Assembly: GCA_900548905.1 (NCBI GenBank)
Contig: URMK01000025.1
Location: 1 to 64,000, forward strand
Source: an uncultured Lachnospiraceae bacterium
GTDB lineage: Bacteria; Bacillota; Clostridia; Lachnospirales; Lachnospiraceae
DNA length: 64,000 nucleotides
Reading direction: 5' to 3'
How positions within the stretch are numbered: the stretch's first letter is position 1; every line of letters begins with the position of its first letter. A model generated the notes under the pieces. It was not told where the DNA came from. It did no database searches and saw only the letters and a program-made list of their open reading frames with translations. Of the stretch, positions 16,228 to 24,487 are shown piece by piece. The translations under genes were made by a program, and so were the position numbers.

Positions 16228-17628
16228 TTATTTTCCGGACTGCTCCGGATTCCTGGATGCCGACATTAATTCCCGGATTTCCGGAGTGATATTCCACACA
16301 AATTTCAGGGAAACCCAGCAAAGGAACAGGAAAACCGCAGGTGTCAGCACGACGAGGGCTTTAATTCCCATCTGTACGCCCGCCGACTGGGCCTGTGCCC
16401 CCGGCACATACCCGATGACTCCCAGCAGGGCCACTGCCGCCGAGGAACCCAGGGCCTGCCCGATACGGCGCATCAGGTTGAAGGTTCCGTAAATGGATCC
16501 TTCCGTCCTTTTTCCGGTAACATATTCGTTATAATCAATGGCTTCTCCCACCATGCCCCACTGCATCAGCACGGTTATACCGCCGAAACCGCTGGCAAAT
16601 GCGGATACTCCCATATAAAGGAAAATATTATTGGGGAGCAGGAACAGGAGGACATACAGGGCAACGCTGATAAGCTGGCTGGCACGAACTGTTTTTTCCA
16701 GCCCTTTTTTGGCAACTATTTTAGGAACCAGTGCCAGGAAAATAAAACTCAGCCCCATACTGATCAAGGTCATCATGCTCATCATGCTGAGAGCGCCAAG
16801 CACATCCCTGTACATATAAATGCCGAGTGTGGTGCCCATATACTGCATGATACAGTAAAATAACCCCTGAAGGCACAACGCCACAAACGCACGGTTCTTT
16901 TTGAATACCACCAGAATATCCGTAAATTTAATATCGCTGGAATCCTTGATATCCTCTTCCACAGGCCGGGAATTGTGTTCGCAGGTCCACTTGCAGCTCA
17001 ATATACAGGCGATAAAGCCCACCACCGCACATACGGTAACGCCTGCCGTGTATCCCAGCTGAGGATTGGCTGTCATGGTGTCGATGATAATCGGGAACAT
17101 AAACATAGGAATAAGATTTCCAATCATGGAACCAAACCCCCTGGCGCTGGACAGGTTGGCACGTTCCGCATCATTTCCCGCCATTGCGCTTAAAAGGGAT
17201 CCATAGGGAATATTGAACATGGTATAGCTGGCTTCATATAACAGATAGGTAACCAGGGCCACCAACACCTTGGCCGCACCGTTTACATAGGTGGGAGCCG
17301 TATACATCAGAATGGCCGTTATAAGCAGGAGCGGCGTCGCCCTCACCATCCATGGACGGAATTTTCCCTTGCTGCTGTGGGTGCGGGCGAACACTTTATC
17401 CATCAGAGCGCCCATCATGGGATCGTTGACGGCATCCCAGATTTTCAGGATCAGATACATGGAGGCAACCGCCCCGGTGGTAAGTCCCGCTACTTCCGTG
17501 TAATAGGGTGTCAGAAAAGAACCCATTACCGCAAAAGTCATACAACCGCCCAGATCTCCCATGGCATAACCTATCAGATTTTTTCTGGTAAGGCTGCTGC
17601 GGGAGGAAGAAACCGATGTTTTTCCCAT
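16228..17628 (-). CDS. GPH-family sugar:cation symporter
   Basis: The 466-aa membrane protein has 12 predicted helices and the marks of the glycoside-pentoside-hexuronide family in the MFS: an N-terminal GYAMGDLGGCMTFAVMGSFL with the DLG, the early ILKIWDAVNDPMMGALMD with its conserved aspartates, and FNIPYGSLLSAM. It would import a glycoside or oligosaccharide with Na+ or H+. As first gene of the operon with a creatininase-family enzyme, an esterase and GH31, it probably brings in their substrate. The start has GGAGAG 6-8 nt upstream. A divergent AraC regulator starts 160 bp away. Confidence 0.9.
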   Translation of the reverse strand: MGKTSVSSSRSSLTRKNLIGYAMGDLGGCMTFAVMGSFLTPYYTEVAGLTTGAVASMYLILKIWDAVNDPMMGALMDKVFARTHSSKGKFRPWMVRATPLLLITAILMYTAPTYVNGAAKVLVALVTYLLYEASYTMFNIPYGSLLSAMAGNDAERANLSSARGFGSMIGNLIPMFMFPIIIDTMTANPQLGYTAGVTVCAVVGFIACILSCKWTCEHNSRPVEEDIKDSSDIKFTDILVVFKKNRAFVALCLQGLFYCIMQYMGTTLGIYMYRDVLGALSMMSMMTLISMGLSFIFLALVPKIVAKKGLEKTVRASQLISVALYVLLFLLPNNIFLYMGVSAFASGFGGITVLMQWGMVGEAIDYNEYVTGKRTEGSIYGTFNLMRRIGQALGSSAAVALLGVIGYVPGAQAQSAGVQMGIKALVVLTPAVFLFLCWVSLKFVWNITPEIRELMSASRNPEQSGK

Positions 17629-17731
17629 ATTTTTCTCTCCTTTTTATTTTGCCAGCGGCTTGCTTTTTTCTTTCCGCTTCCGTATACTCAAAGCATACGT
17701 TATTGAAATCACAATTAGAATTGTTAATTCT

Positions 17732-17759
17732 GCAAATAACTTTGTTATTCCGGCAAATA
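17732..17759. promoter_or_regulatory. Direct repeat in symporter/AraC divergent promoter region
   Basis: GCAAATA occurs at 17732 and again at 17753, exactly 21 bp apart, each after a TTC. Two half-sites two helical turns apart in direct orientation are what AraC-type regulators usually bind. The site lies between the symporter gene and the divergent AraC gene. Confidence 0.4.
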
Positions 17760-17790
17760 TTTCCGTCACATTGTATAGATTGGATAAAAT

Positions 17791-18774
17791 ATGGATAGAG
17801 AAATTATTGAAAATGCATATAAAACTTTTGTAGAAAAGCGCCTTATGAATAGTATAAGTATGCAAAAGTTAAAACAGGTCCTGTTTCATCTCGAGGGAAG
17901 TACCGAAAATCTTTACCAGCAGCTCCCCATGGTGCAAACCGGTGCACAGATCAACCACGATACCAGCCACACGGCGGACCAGATAGATCTCCATTCTCAT
18001 GTTTTTTATGAAATATTGTTTGTCTGCCGCGGTCAGAACGTGCAGTATCTCTGGAACAATAACCGCTACCGTCTGCAAAAGGGGGATATCATGCTGATTC
18101 CGCCCGGGGTGACGCACCGGCCTGTTTTTTCCGGGGAGTTTACAGAACCCTATGAACGCTACGCACTATGGATTGATCCCGATTTTTTTCATTCCCATGC
18201 ATCCCAATTCCCGGAACTCAATTATGCCCTGGAGCAATGCCGCCTTGCGGACAGCGGTCTGCTCCGCAGTACAAACGCCACCTACTCCGGCCTTTATGCC
18301 GGTTTTCATACGCTGTGGCTGGAACAGGAGGGACAGCGCTTCGGCTGGGAGGCCGCCGTAGCTCTGGGGGCCATCCATTTAATGATACATATCAGCCGCA
18401 CCTTTTATTACCGCAATACCTCCGTTGCCAAAACGGAAACCCGGAGCTTGTTTGATGATGTTTTCCAATATATTGATACCCATTTGTGTGAAAAGCTTAC
18501 CCTGGATCATGTCGCAAGCCAGTTCCATGTGAGCAGCTCCACCATATCCCACATGTTCCGCAAACAGCTGGATGTCTCCTTTTACCATTGTGTCATTCAG
18601 CGCCGGCTGATCCATTCAAAAAATAAAATCCTGCAGGGTACCGCCCTTCAGGATGTATGGGAGTCCTGCGGCTTCCCGGATTACTCTTCTTTTTACCGCC
18701 TTTTCAAAAAAGAATACGGTATGTCTCCCAGAGAATTCCGCATGCTGAATATGCACAAACCGGATTCTGGCTGA
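17791..18774 (+). CDS. AraC-family transcriptional regulator
   Basis: The 327-aa protein has a cupin-type sensor domain (about residues 55-150; HSHVFYEILFVCRG and GDIMLIPPGVTHRP) and two C-terminal helix-turn-helix motifs (about residues 225-320), ending with the family signature CGFPDYSSFYRLFKKEYGMSPREFR. It is divergent from the symporter/creatininase/esterase/GH31 operon and probably activates it when the imported sugar binds. No good ribosome site precedes the ATG at 17791, so the true start could be internal at 17845 or 17860. A terminator lies beyond the stop but is better oriented for the opposing genes. Confidence 0.88.
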   Translation: MDREIIENAYKTFVEKRLMNSISMQKLKQVLFHLEGSTENLYQQLPMVQTGAQINHDTSHTADQIDLHSHVFYEILFVCRGQNVQYLWNNNRYRLQKGDIMLIPPGVTHRPVFSGEFTEPYERYALWIDPDFFHSHASQFPELNYALEQCRLADSGLLRSTNATYSGLYAGFHTLWLEQEGQRFGWEAAVALGAIHLMIHISRTFYYRNTSVAKTETRSLFDDVFQYIDTHLCEKLTLDHVASQFHVSSSTISHMFRKQLDVSFYHCVIQRRLIHSKNKILQGTALQDVWESCGFPDYSSFYRLFKKEYGMSPREFRMLNMHKPDSG

Positions 18775-18804
18775 TCCGTTCCGTGCACCGGATTTTTGTC
18801 CGTA

Positions 18805-18846
18805 CAAAAAACAGGCAGCCGTCCGCTATGCCCGTCTGCCTGTTTC
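18805..18846 (-). terminator. Intrinsic terminator downstream of the CarD-like operon
   Basis: A 10-bp stem (AAACAGGCAG at 18809 with CTGCCTGTTT ending 18845) with a 17-nt loop gives a U-run (TTTTTTGTACGG) when read on the minus strand. It closes the small-protein/CarD operon. It may also help end the converging AraC transcript. Confidence 0.75.
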
Positions 18847-18862
18847 CCCGTCTTCCGCCGTT

Positions 18863-19069
18863 TCAGATACTTCTGCCGATATCCTCCATCAGTTCTTCCT
18901 GGAGATCCTCATCCATCATTTTCATATCGCCTGCAAAGACCTCCGGATAAGGAAATATTTTATCACCGAAAATCTTGCCGAAGGACACATAAATCTTGTT
19001 ATCCTTCAGTCCGATGATACTTCCCATTCCGAAACGTTTGTGCACCACTTTTTTGTCCATGATTCTCAT
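18863..19069 (-). CDS. Small SH3-like protein following CarD homolog
   Basis: The 68-aa product (MRIMDKKVVHKRFGMGSIIG and onward) has a short beta-rich core like the Tudor/SH3-type domains at the C-termini of UvrD-like helicases, followed by an acidic helical tail (MMDEDLQEELMEDIG). It begins 19 nt after the CarD-like gene and shares its terminator, so the two are co-transcribed. The start at 19069 is chosen over a longer frame because the longer frame is antisense-type filler. The short length and pairing suggest a modulator of the CarD-like protein, but no function is established. Confidence 0.6.
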   Translation of the reverse strand: MRIMDKKVVHKRFGMGSIIGLKDNKIYVSFGKIFGDKIFPYPEVFAGDMKMMDEDLQEELMEDIGRSI

Positions 19070-19088
19070 CTTTTGTAACCTCTTTCTT

Positions 19089-19625
19089 TTATTCCCGCAC
19101 GTAACTTTCCGCCATATCCTGTCCCTCCCCGCCAACCTTCCGGGTAATATACTCCTCCATGTTTTCCTGGGGTAAATCCAGGCTGGCGGAAAGCTCCCCG
19201 TACAGATTATCCTCCGCCATCTTAAAATACTTCCGATCCATGGCCGTAATTTTTTTCCCCTGGGAGAGACGCTGCTGGTTCCGGCTCCAGAGCGTTTTGA
19301 TGATCTTAATCCATTCCCGGCAGTCACAGCTGTTCACCGCCTGCTTATAATTCATTTCCCGCAGACGCTCATCCGCCACCCAGAGATGCCCGACGGAAGG
19401 GATGCTTTCAATCAGTTCCATAGCTTCTTCCCTGTTAAGAATCCTCCGCATTACCGTCTTCTGTCCGTCCACCGGTGTAAAAATCCTGCCATCCTTATCA
19501 TGGACAGGCCGTAGGATATAATACAGCTTATCCCTGTCCGCCCCGCTTATAGTAATCGTTGAAATATCCGTCACTTCACAGACACCTTTGCTTCCGTAAA
19601 TGATCAATTCCCCTTTTTGAAACAT
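19089..19625 (-). CDS. CarD/CdnL-family transcriptional regulator
   Basis: The 178-aa protein starts MFQKGELIIYGSKGVCEVTD, the typical beginning of the CarD/TRCF RNA-polymerase-interacting domain (about residues 1-65). An all-helical C-terminal domain (about 75-170) follows, as in CarD and CdnL. Such proteins bind the RNA polymerase beta subunit and stabilise the open promoter complex. AAGGAG lies 7 nt before the ATG. It is followed by a 68-aa SH3-like gene. A candidate promoter lies upstream. Why it sits among sugar genes is unclear; many Clostridia have several CarD paralogs. Confidence 0.85.
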   Translation of the reverse strand: MFQKGELIIYGSKGVCEVTDISTITISGADRDKLYYILRPVHDKDGRIFTPVDGQKTVMRRILNREEAMELIESIPSVGHLWVADERLREMNYKQAVNSCDCREWIKIIKTLWSRNQQRLSQGKKITAMDRKYFKMAEDNLYGELSASLDLPQENMEEYITRKVGGEGQDMAESYVRE

Positions 19626-19761
19626 GCTGCCGCTCCTTTCTTCCTGCGGTACCGATCCCGGCCCGCATAAAAGCCGTACTCCGCTGCTATTCCAGGAAAA
19701 GGAAAAAACCATGCTGCCCCAAATAGTACGGCAGTACGGTTTTCCCGGGTTTCCTGTATTT

Positions 19762-19791
19762 ATTTTACCAAATTCCAAAGGGTTGGGGCAA
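19762..19791 (-). promoter_or_regulatory. Candidate promoter of CarD-like operon
   Basis: Read on the minus strand, TTGCCC and TAAAAT are 18 bp apart, about 137 nt before the CarD-like start. The -35 is weak. The 402-bp gap between the CarD-like and AraC genes otherwise holds AT-rich DNA and the divergent promoter at 19938. Confidence 0.45.
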
Positions 19792-19937
19792 GTGATTTTT
19801 CTTGTTATACATGCATTTTTGTTTATTTTTACGCATATACAGAGCAGAAAAATTGTGTACTTTTACGTAATCTACCAGATCAGTCTGAACGGTTACACTT
19901 TTACATTCTTTATACCAGTCCGGAAAAAGATTGCTAG

Positions 19938-19965
19938 TTACAATTTTTATCTGAAATGCTATACT
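19938..19965 (+). promoter_or_regulatory. Candidate promoter of second AraC gene
   Basis: TTACAA and TATACT are 16 bp apart, ending 62 nt upstream of the AraC start codon. The boxes are close to the sigma-A consensus. Confidence 0.5.
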
Positions 19966-20027
19966 ATTGTCAGGCTGGCGCCGGATTTTTTTTACGAATT
20001 GACAGCAGATTTTTAGGAGATACGGTT

Positions 20028-20921
20028 ATGATAGAAATACTGAACGGCACGCATGAGACAGTGGCATACCGGGATATGAAAGGCATCAAGGTATTTATGA
20101 ATACGGATCCCGAAGATTTTCCCCTACACTGGCATACCGCGCTGGAACTGATTATGCCCACGGAAAATGGCTATACGGTGCGGACCAATGGAGAGACCGT
20201 CCGGTTTTCTCCGGGGGACATTATACTCATTCCTCCGGGAGAGCTGCATTCTCTTCATGCTCCGGGGAAGGGGGAACGGATGATACTGCAGTTTGATTAT
20301 TCCCTGTTCTGCGGTCTGGCAGGTATGGATTCCCTGCTGCACATGCTTCGGCCTTATCGTCTGATACAGGCCGGGAAATCCGGCGGACTGGCGGAAACGC
20401 TGCGGGCTTATCTGGAGGAAATCATGACGGAATATACCGGCGAGGATCCTTTCCGGGAGCCCATTGTCCATTCCCTGTTCCTCCGCTTTTTTGTGGCCTT
20501 AGGACGCAGGAGTCTGGCCGATGGGAATAAATTCCCCGATATCTCTCCCAGCAAGCAGCAGGAATATATTGAAAAATTTATGTCTATCTGCAGCTATGTA
20601 AATGATCATTGCACGGAAGCGCTGAGTATAGAAGCCCTTGCCTCTATGGCCGGTTTCAGCAAGTATCATTTTTCCAGGCTCTTTAAGCAGTTCACAGGTA
20701 TTTCCTGCTACGAATATTTAATCAGCAGGAGGCTTGCGTACGCGGAAAGGCTGCTGCTTGCGCCGGATCTGTCCATTACGGAAGTGGCTATGCAGTCCGG
20801 CTTCAACAGCCTTTCCACCTTTAACCGGATATTTAAAACGGCCAAAAACTGTACGCCTTCCTCTTATAAATCCCTGAACAGGGGAACCCGGCTTGATACC
20901 GCCGGTTCCCCGTCCCTGTAA
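20028..20921 (+). CDS. AraC-family transcriptional regulator
   Basis: The 297-aa protein has an N-terminal cupin sensor (about residues 15-90, with FPLHWHTALELIMP and GDIILIPPGELHSL) and a C-terminal double helix-turn-helix (about 190-290, with AGFSKYHFSRLFKQFTGISC and QSGFNSLSTFNRIFK). The start at 20028 has AGGAGA 7 nt upstream. Its stop codon abuts the stop of the convergent GH3 gene with no gap, so the two transcripts must overlap and could interfere. The likely target is the GH3 gene or other nearby hydrolases; this is inferred from position only. Confidence 0.88.
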   Translation: MIEILNGTHETVAYRDMKGIKVFMNTDPEDFPLHWHTALELIMPTENGYTVRTNGETVRFSPGDIILIPPGELHSLHAPGKGERMILQFDYSLFCGLAGMDSLLHMLRPYRLIQAGKSGGLAETLRAYLEEIMTEYTGEDPFREPIVHSLFLRFFVALGRRSLADGNKFPDISPSKQQEYIEKFMSICSYVNDHCTEALSIEALASMAGFSKYHFSRLFKQFTGISCYEYLISRRLAYAERLLLAPDLSITEVAMQSGFNSLSTFNRIFKTAKNCTPSSYKSLNRGTRLDTAGSPSL

Positions 20922-23039
20922 TCAGGCAAGGCTGATTTCCACCTTTGCAGGTTCGGTTCCGGTCAGGCTGATGCTTCTGTCATCAGGCTGGCTGGTTCCT
21001 ACGGACAGGACAAAATGGCTTCCGTCCACATACTTCTTTCCTTCTTCATCCACTGCCATCAGTGCTTCATAAGGAACCTTCAGCTCTATTTCCGCTGTTT
21101 CCCCTTTTTTCAGACTTACTCTCTTAAATGCACACAGACTGTGATTGGGTACGGCATATCGGGAATCCAGATCCTTGATATAAATCTGAACCACCTCATC
21201 CGTATCATAAGCTCCCGTATTTTCCAGCACCGCTTTTACCGTGAAGGCTTCCCCTTCCGTGACCTTACCGGCCAGTCCGGCTGTTTTAACAATAACCTTT
21301 CCATAAGTAAGACCATATCCAAAAGGATACAAAGGCTCTTTTTCCAGGTAACGGTAGGTTCTGCCCTTCATGGAATAATCCTCAAAGGAAGGGAAGCCGT
21401 CCAGATCCTTGTAGAAGGTAACGGGAAGCTTTCCGGATGGAGAACAGGCACCAAACAGGATATCCGCCGCCGCTTTTCCGCCTCTTGCACCGGGATACCA
21501 TACCTGGAGAATCGCATTTACATGCTCCGCCGCATACTGCATGTCGATAGCGCTTCCCGACATCATGCACAGCACCACCGGTTTTCCGCAGCCTGCCACC
21601 GCTTCCAGAAGCTCTCTCTGGGATTCGGGCAGCTCCAGATCCTTCTTATCCCCGGAGGCGTAGCTGTTTCCGGTATCGCCTTCCTCGCCTTCCAGATTTT
21701 CATCCAGCCCAAGGCAGAGAATTACCACATCACTGTGTTCTGCCACCGTAAGCGCTTCCGAAATACGATCCTGCTTCCATCCCAGGCCTTCTACCTTTTC
21801 CTTATAAATATGGCAGCCTTCCGAATAGTAAACACGCACATCCTCACCCACATAGTCCTGGATCCCTTCCAACAGGGTGATATAGCGGGAGGATGTCCCA
21901 TGGTAATTTCCTACCAGGGGAGTACGGCTGTCCGCATTGGGGCCGATAACGCCAATCGTCTTCAGGCCGTCCTTATGCAGAGGAAGGATGCCGTCATTTT
22001 TCAGGAGCACCATACTCTCCCTTGCCATTTTCTGCGCCAACTCCAGATGCTCTTTACATTCCACCACTTCAAAAGGAATGTTGTCGTAACTGTTTTCATC
22101 AAAGCAGCCCAGCAGGAATCTGGTGGTAAAAAGACGTTCTGCCGCCTGTGTAATCTCCTCTTCCGTAACAAGCCCCTGCTGGTATGCTTTCAGCAGATGC
22201 AGATACGTAACGCCGCAGTTCACATCACAGCCGGCTTTCAGGGCCAGCGCCGCAGATTCTTCCGGTGTTTTGGTTACCATATGATGCATATGGAAATCGG
22301 CGATTGCCCAGCAGTCGGATACATAATGTCCTTTAAAATCCCATTCCTCCCTTAAGATATCCCGGATAAGGGTGGGGCTGCCGCAGCAGGGTTCCCCGTT
22401 TGTCCTGTTATAGGCACCCATCACGGACTCCACCCCTGCCTCTTTTACACAGGCCTCAAATGCGGGAAGATACGTTTCATACATATCTTTTTTGCTGGCC
22501 TGTGCATCAAATTCATGACGCAGGCTTTCAGGGCCGGAATGTACGGCAAAATGCTTGGCACAGGCCGCTGTTTTCATATAGGTGTCATCCTGGCTTCCCT
22601 GAAGCCCTTCCACATAGGCGACACCCAGCCGGGAGGTCAGATAAGGATCCTCACCGTAAGTCTCATGTCCCCGTCCCCATCTGGGATCCCGGAAAATATT
22701 TACGTTAGGTGACCAGAAAGTAAGTCCTTTATAAATATCCCGGTCATCATGTCTGGAATATTCATTATATTTGGCTCTTCCTTCCGTTGCTACCGCATCG
22801 CCCACTGTTTTCAGCAGCTCATCGTCAAAGGAAGCCGCCATGGCGATTGCCTGAGGGAAACTGGTCGCCACGCCTGCCCTCGCCACGCCGTGAAGCGCTT
22901 CATTCCACCAGTTATAGGTGGGAATACCCAGACGGGGAATAGCCGGGGCATCATATCTTAACTGAGATGCCTTTTCTTCCAGTGTCATCCGGGATACCAG
23001 TTCGCGGGCTTTATTTTCCGCCCATTCTCTGTTTCGCAT
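20922..23039 (-). CDS. GH3 beta-glycosidase (beta-xylosidase/glucosidase type)
   Basis: The 705-aa enzyme has the normal GH3 order: a TIM-barrel domain (about 1-280) with nucleophile D242 in YVSDCWAIADF and KHFAVHSGPE near residue 162, an alpha/beta-sandwich domain (about 320-540), and a fibronectin-III-like end (about 590-700). The early pattern NWWNEALHGVARAG fits bacterial beta-xylosidases and related enzymes. There is no signal peptide, so imported oligosaccharides are the substrate. The start at 23039 has GGAGG upstream. Its 3' end meets an AraC gene. Exact sugar specificity cannot be read; xylosidase, glucosidase and arabinofuranosidase activities all occur in this subgroup. Confidence 0.9.
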   Translation of the reverse strand: MRNREWAENKARELVSRMTLEEKASQLRYDAPAIPRLGIPTYNWWNEALHGVARAGVATSFPQAIAMAASFDDELLKTVGDAVATEGRAKYNEYSRHDDRDIYKGLTFWSPNVNIFRDPRWGRGHETYGEDPYLTSRLGVAYVEGLQGSQDDTYMKTAACAKHFAVHSGPESLRHEFDAQASKKDMYETYLPAFEACVKEAGVESVMGAYNRTNGEPCCGSPTLIRDILREEWDFKGHYVSDCWAIADFHMHHMVTKTPEESAALALKAGCDVNCGVTYLHLLKAYQQGLVTEEEITQAAERLFTTRFLLGCFDENSYDNIPFEVVECKEHLELAQKMARESMVLLKNDGILPLHKDGLKTIGVIGPNADSRTPLVGNYHGTSSRYITLLEGIQDYVGEDVRVYYSEGCHIYKEKVEGLGWKQDRISEALTVAEHSDVVILCLGLDENLEGEEGDTGNSYASGDKKDLELPESQRELLEAVAGCGKPVVLCMMSGSAIDMQYAAEHVNAILQVWYPGARGGKAAADILFGACSPSGKLPVTFYKDLDGFPSFEDYSMKGRTYRYLEKEPLYPFGYGLTYGKVIVKTAGLAGKVTEGEAFTVKAVLENTGAYDTDEVVQIYIKDLDSRYAVPNHSLCAFKRVSLKKGETAEIELKVPYEALMAVDEEGKKYVDGSHFVLSVGTSQPDDRSISLTGTEPAKVEISLA

Positions 23040-23377
23040 TATATCACTCCTCCATAGTTTCGGTTTCTCCCGTCCGTATGCATCATCCGGCTCTAAGCAG
23101 GCATGTCCGCCAGAGTGAATTTTCAAACACACTCCAGTATCGCAGATCCCGGAGCGGATGCGAAAGGACGGAAAGTGGCTGTCTTTCGACGTTATCATGT
23201 GAAATTATTATAACAAATCCATGCGCCGGCTTACTTCCGAAATATAGCTGGCTGCTGGTTAAATATTGCGGTTCTGTTTGGGCTATGTTACAATCAAAGC
23301 AGGCAATGAATTCAACAATTCTGATTATCTTTACTCTTATTTACCGCGTCTTTTCACTGACCGGTATCTAATGCATG

Positions 23378-23418
23378 GTATCGTCTGCAGATACGTTAAC
23401 ATACATGGATATGTATGT
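23378..23418. promoter_or_regulatory. Palindromes between GH3 and Rpn genes
   Basis: The gap 23040-23507 holds two short inverted repeats close together: GTATC-N7-GATAC near 23378 and ACATACAT-GGAT-ATGTATGT at 23399-23418. They could be operators. I see no other gene in this gap. Confidence 0.3.
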
Positions 23419-23450
23419 GCATGCATGAACTCCTTGCTGACAAAAAAATA

Positions 23451-23483
23451 GCAGGGAGAAGAAAAGGCGAAGCTTCTCTCTGC
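23451..23483 (+). other. Stem-loop in the leader of the Rpn-type gene
   Basis: GCAGGGAGAAG pairs with CTTCTCTCTGC (one G-T) across an 11-nt loop. The right arm ends 25 nt before the start codon, just before the AGAGAGG ribosome site. The hairpin could control translation or block read-through. Confidence 0.5.
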
Positions 23484-23507
23484 ACAAAAAGAAAGAGAGG
23501 AACGCCT

Positions 23508-24344
23508 ATGGAACAAAAAACAATAACAACGTTGGCTGAGCAGATCATTCCCCCTGATTATCAGTTCAATCTGAGTGATTTTGCCCTGTTTTTATCTGTG
23601 ATGAAAAATAAGGCCGCTTATGAGAGTACACTGAGCATCATTCTTGATGAACCGGGCTTAAATCTGAGAGAAGTGAAGGTGGAGCAGGTGGTGCTCAACC
23701 GATCCGGGAAACGCGCCATCCGTTTGGATGCCTGGGCACGCGACGGGCAAAACCGGCAGTTTAATACGGAAATGCAGAATGACTCCAGAACTGATAACCT
23801 GCGGAAACGCTCCCGTTTTTACCAGGGACTGCTGGATACCCCCATACTAAAAGCGGGACGAAAGACCAAATATCGGCACCTGCCATCCACGATTATTATT
23901 TTCATCACACAAGAGGATATTTTTTCCCGGAATCTGGCAATGTATACTTTTACGGAACAATGCGAAGAGATAGCCGGGCTTCATTTAGAGGACGGGACGA
24001 AAAAAATATTCCTGAATATGACAAGCCTTAACGGGAGACCGGAACTGGTTAGTTTACTACAATATATGAAGAATACAACGCTGGATAATCCGGAAATACT
24101 GGTAAAGGACAAAAGGATTGCGAAGCTGGACCGGATTGTAAAAGAAGTAAAGCAATCGGAAGAATGGGAGGCTGTGAAGATGAATATTCTTGAGATTGGA
24201 ATGGAAAAAGGGCAAAGCAAAGGCCAGGAAAGGGTAAACCTCTTAAACCGGCTCCTTGCCGAGCAAAACCGTACGGAGGATATCGTCAGGGCTGCCAGCG
24301 ACCCTGCATTTCAGAAAAAGCTCTTTAAAGAGTTTGATATATAA
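23508..24344 (+). CDS. Rpn-family PD-(D/E)XK nuclease (transposase-like)
   Basis: The 278-aa protein belongs by appearance to the Rpn/PDDEXK_2 group, proteins annotated as recombination-promoting nucleases or putative transposases. The core pattern is RLDAWARDGQNRQFNTEMQN near residue 75, giving the D...E-x-Q nuclease motif. RSRFYQGLLD and TIIIFITQEDIF follow, both typical of the family. The C-terminal part is helical. The start has GAGAGG 7 nt upstream. It stands alone, flanked by hairpins on both sides (23451-23483 and 24371-24421), which could relate to its mobility. Such genes occur in many copies in Lachnospiraceae and their cellular role is poorly known. Confidence 0.85.
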   Translation: MEQKTITTLAEQIIPPDYQFNLSDFALFLSVMKNKAAYESTLSIILDEPGLNLREVKVEQVVLNRSGKRAIRLDAWARDGQNRQFNTEMQNDSRTDNLRKRSRFYQGLLDTPILKAGRKTKYRHLPSTIIIFITQEDIFSRNLAMYTFTEQCEEIAGLHLEDGTKKIFLNMTSLNGRPELVSLLQYMKNTTLDNPEILVKDKRIAKLDRIVKEVKQSEEWEAVKMNILEIGMEKGQSKGQERVNLLNRLLAEQNRTEDIVRAASDPAFQKKLFKEFDI

Positions 24345-24363
24345 TTAAAAAGGTGTTTTGGCA

Positions 24364-24427
24364 CTAATATGGGTTCTTACTCCGGTTTGGGTACGGCATC
24401 CCCAAACCGGAGTAAGAATCCTAATAT
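24364..24427. repeat. 21-bp-stem hairpin flanked by 7-bp direct repeats
   Basis: A 21-bp nearly perfect stem (24371-24391 with 24401-24421, one G-T pair) encloses a 9-nt loop. The 7-mer CTAATAT occurs on both sides, at 24364-24370 and 24421-24427. There is no U-run, so it is not a good terminator. The direct repeats look like a target-site duplication of a very small palindromic element. It lies between the Rpn-type gene and the DedA gene. Confidence 0.65.
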
Positions 24428-24487
24428 GTTTTCAGGATGATATTCTGCCAAAAAAACACAAATGCCACAGTCTCTTTTCACGCCATT

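Noticed and set aside
24371..24421. Hairpin after the Rpn-type gene as a terminator
   Set aside because: The stem is followed by CTAATATG, not by a U-run; flanking direct repeats suggest an inserted element instead.
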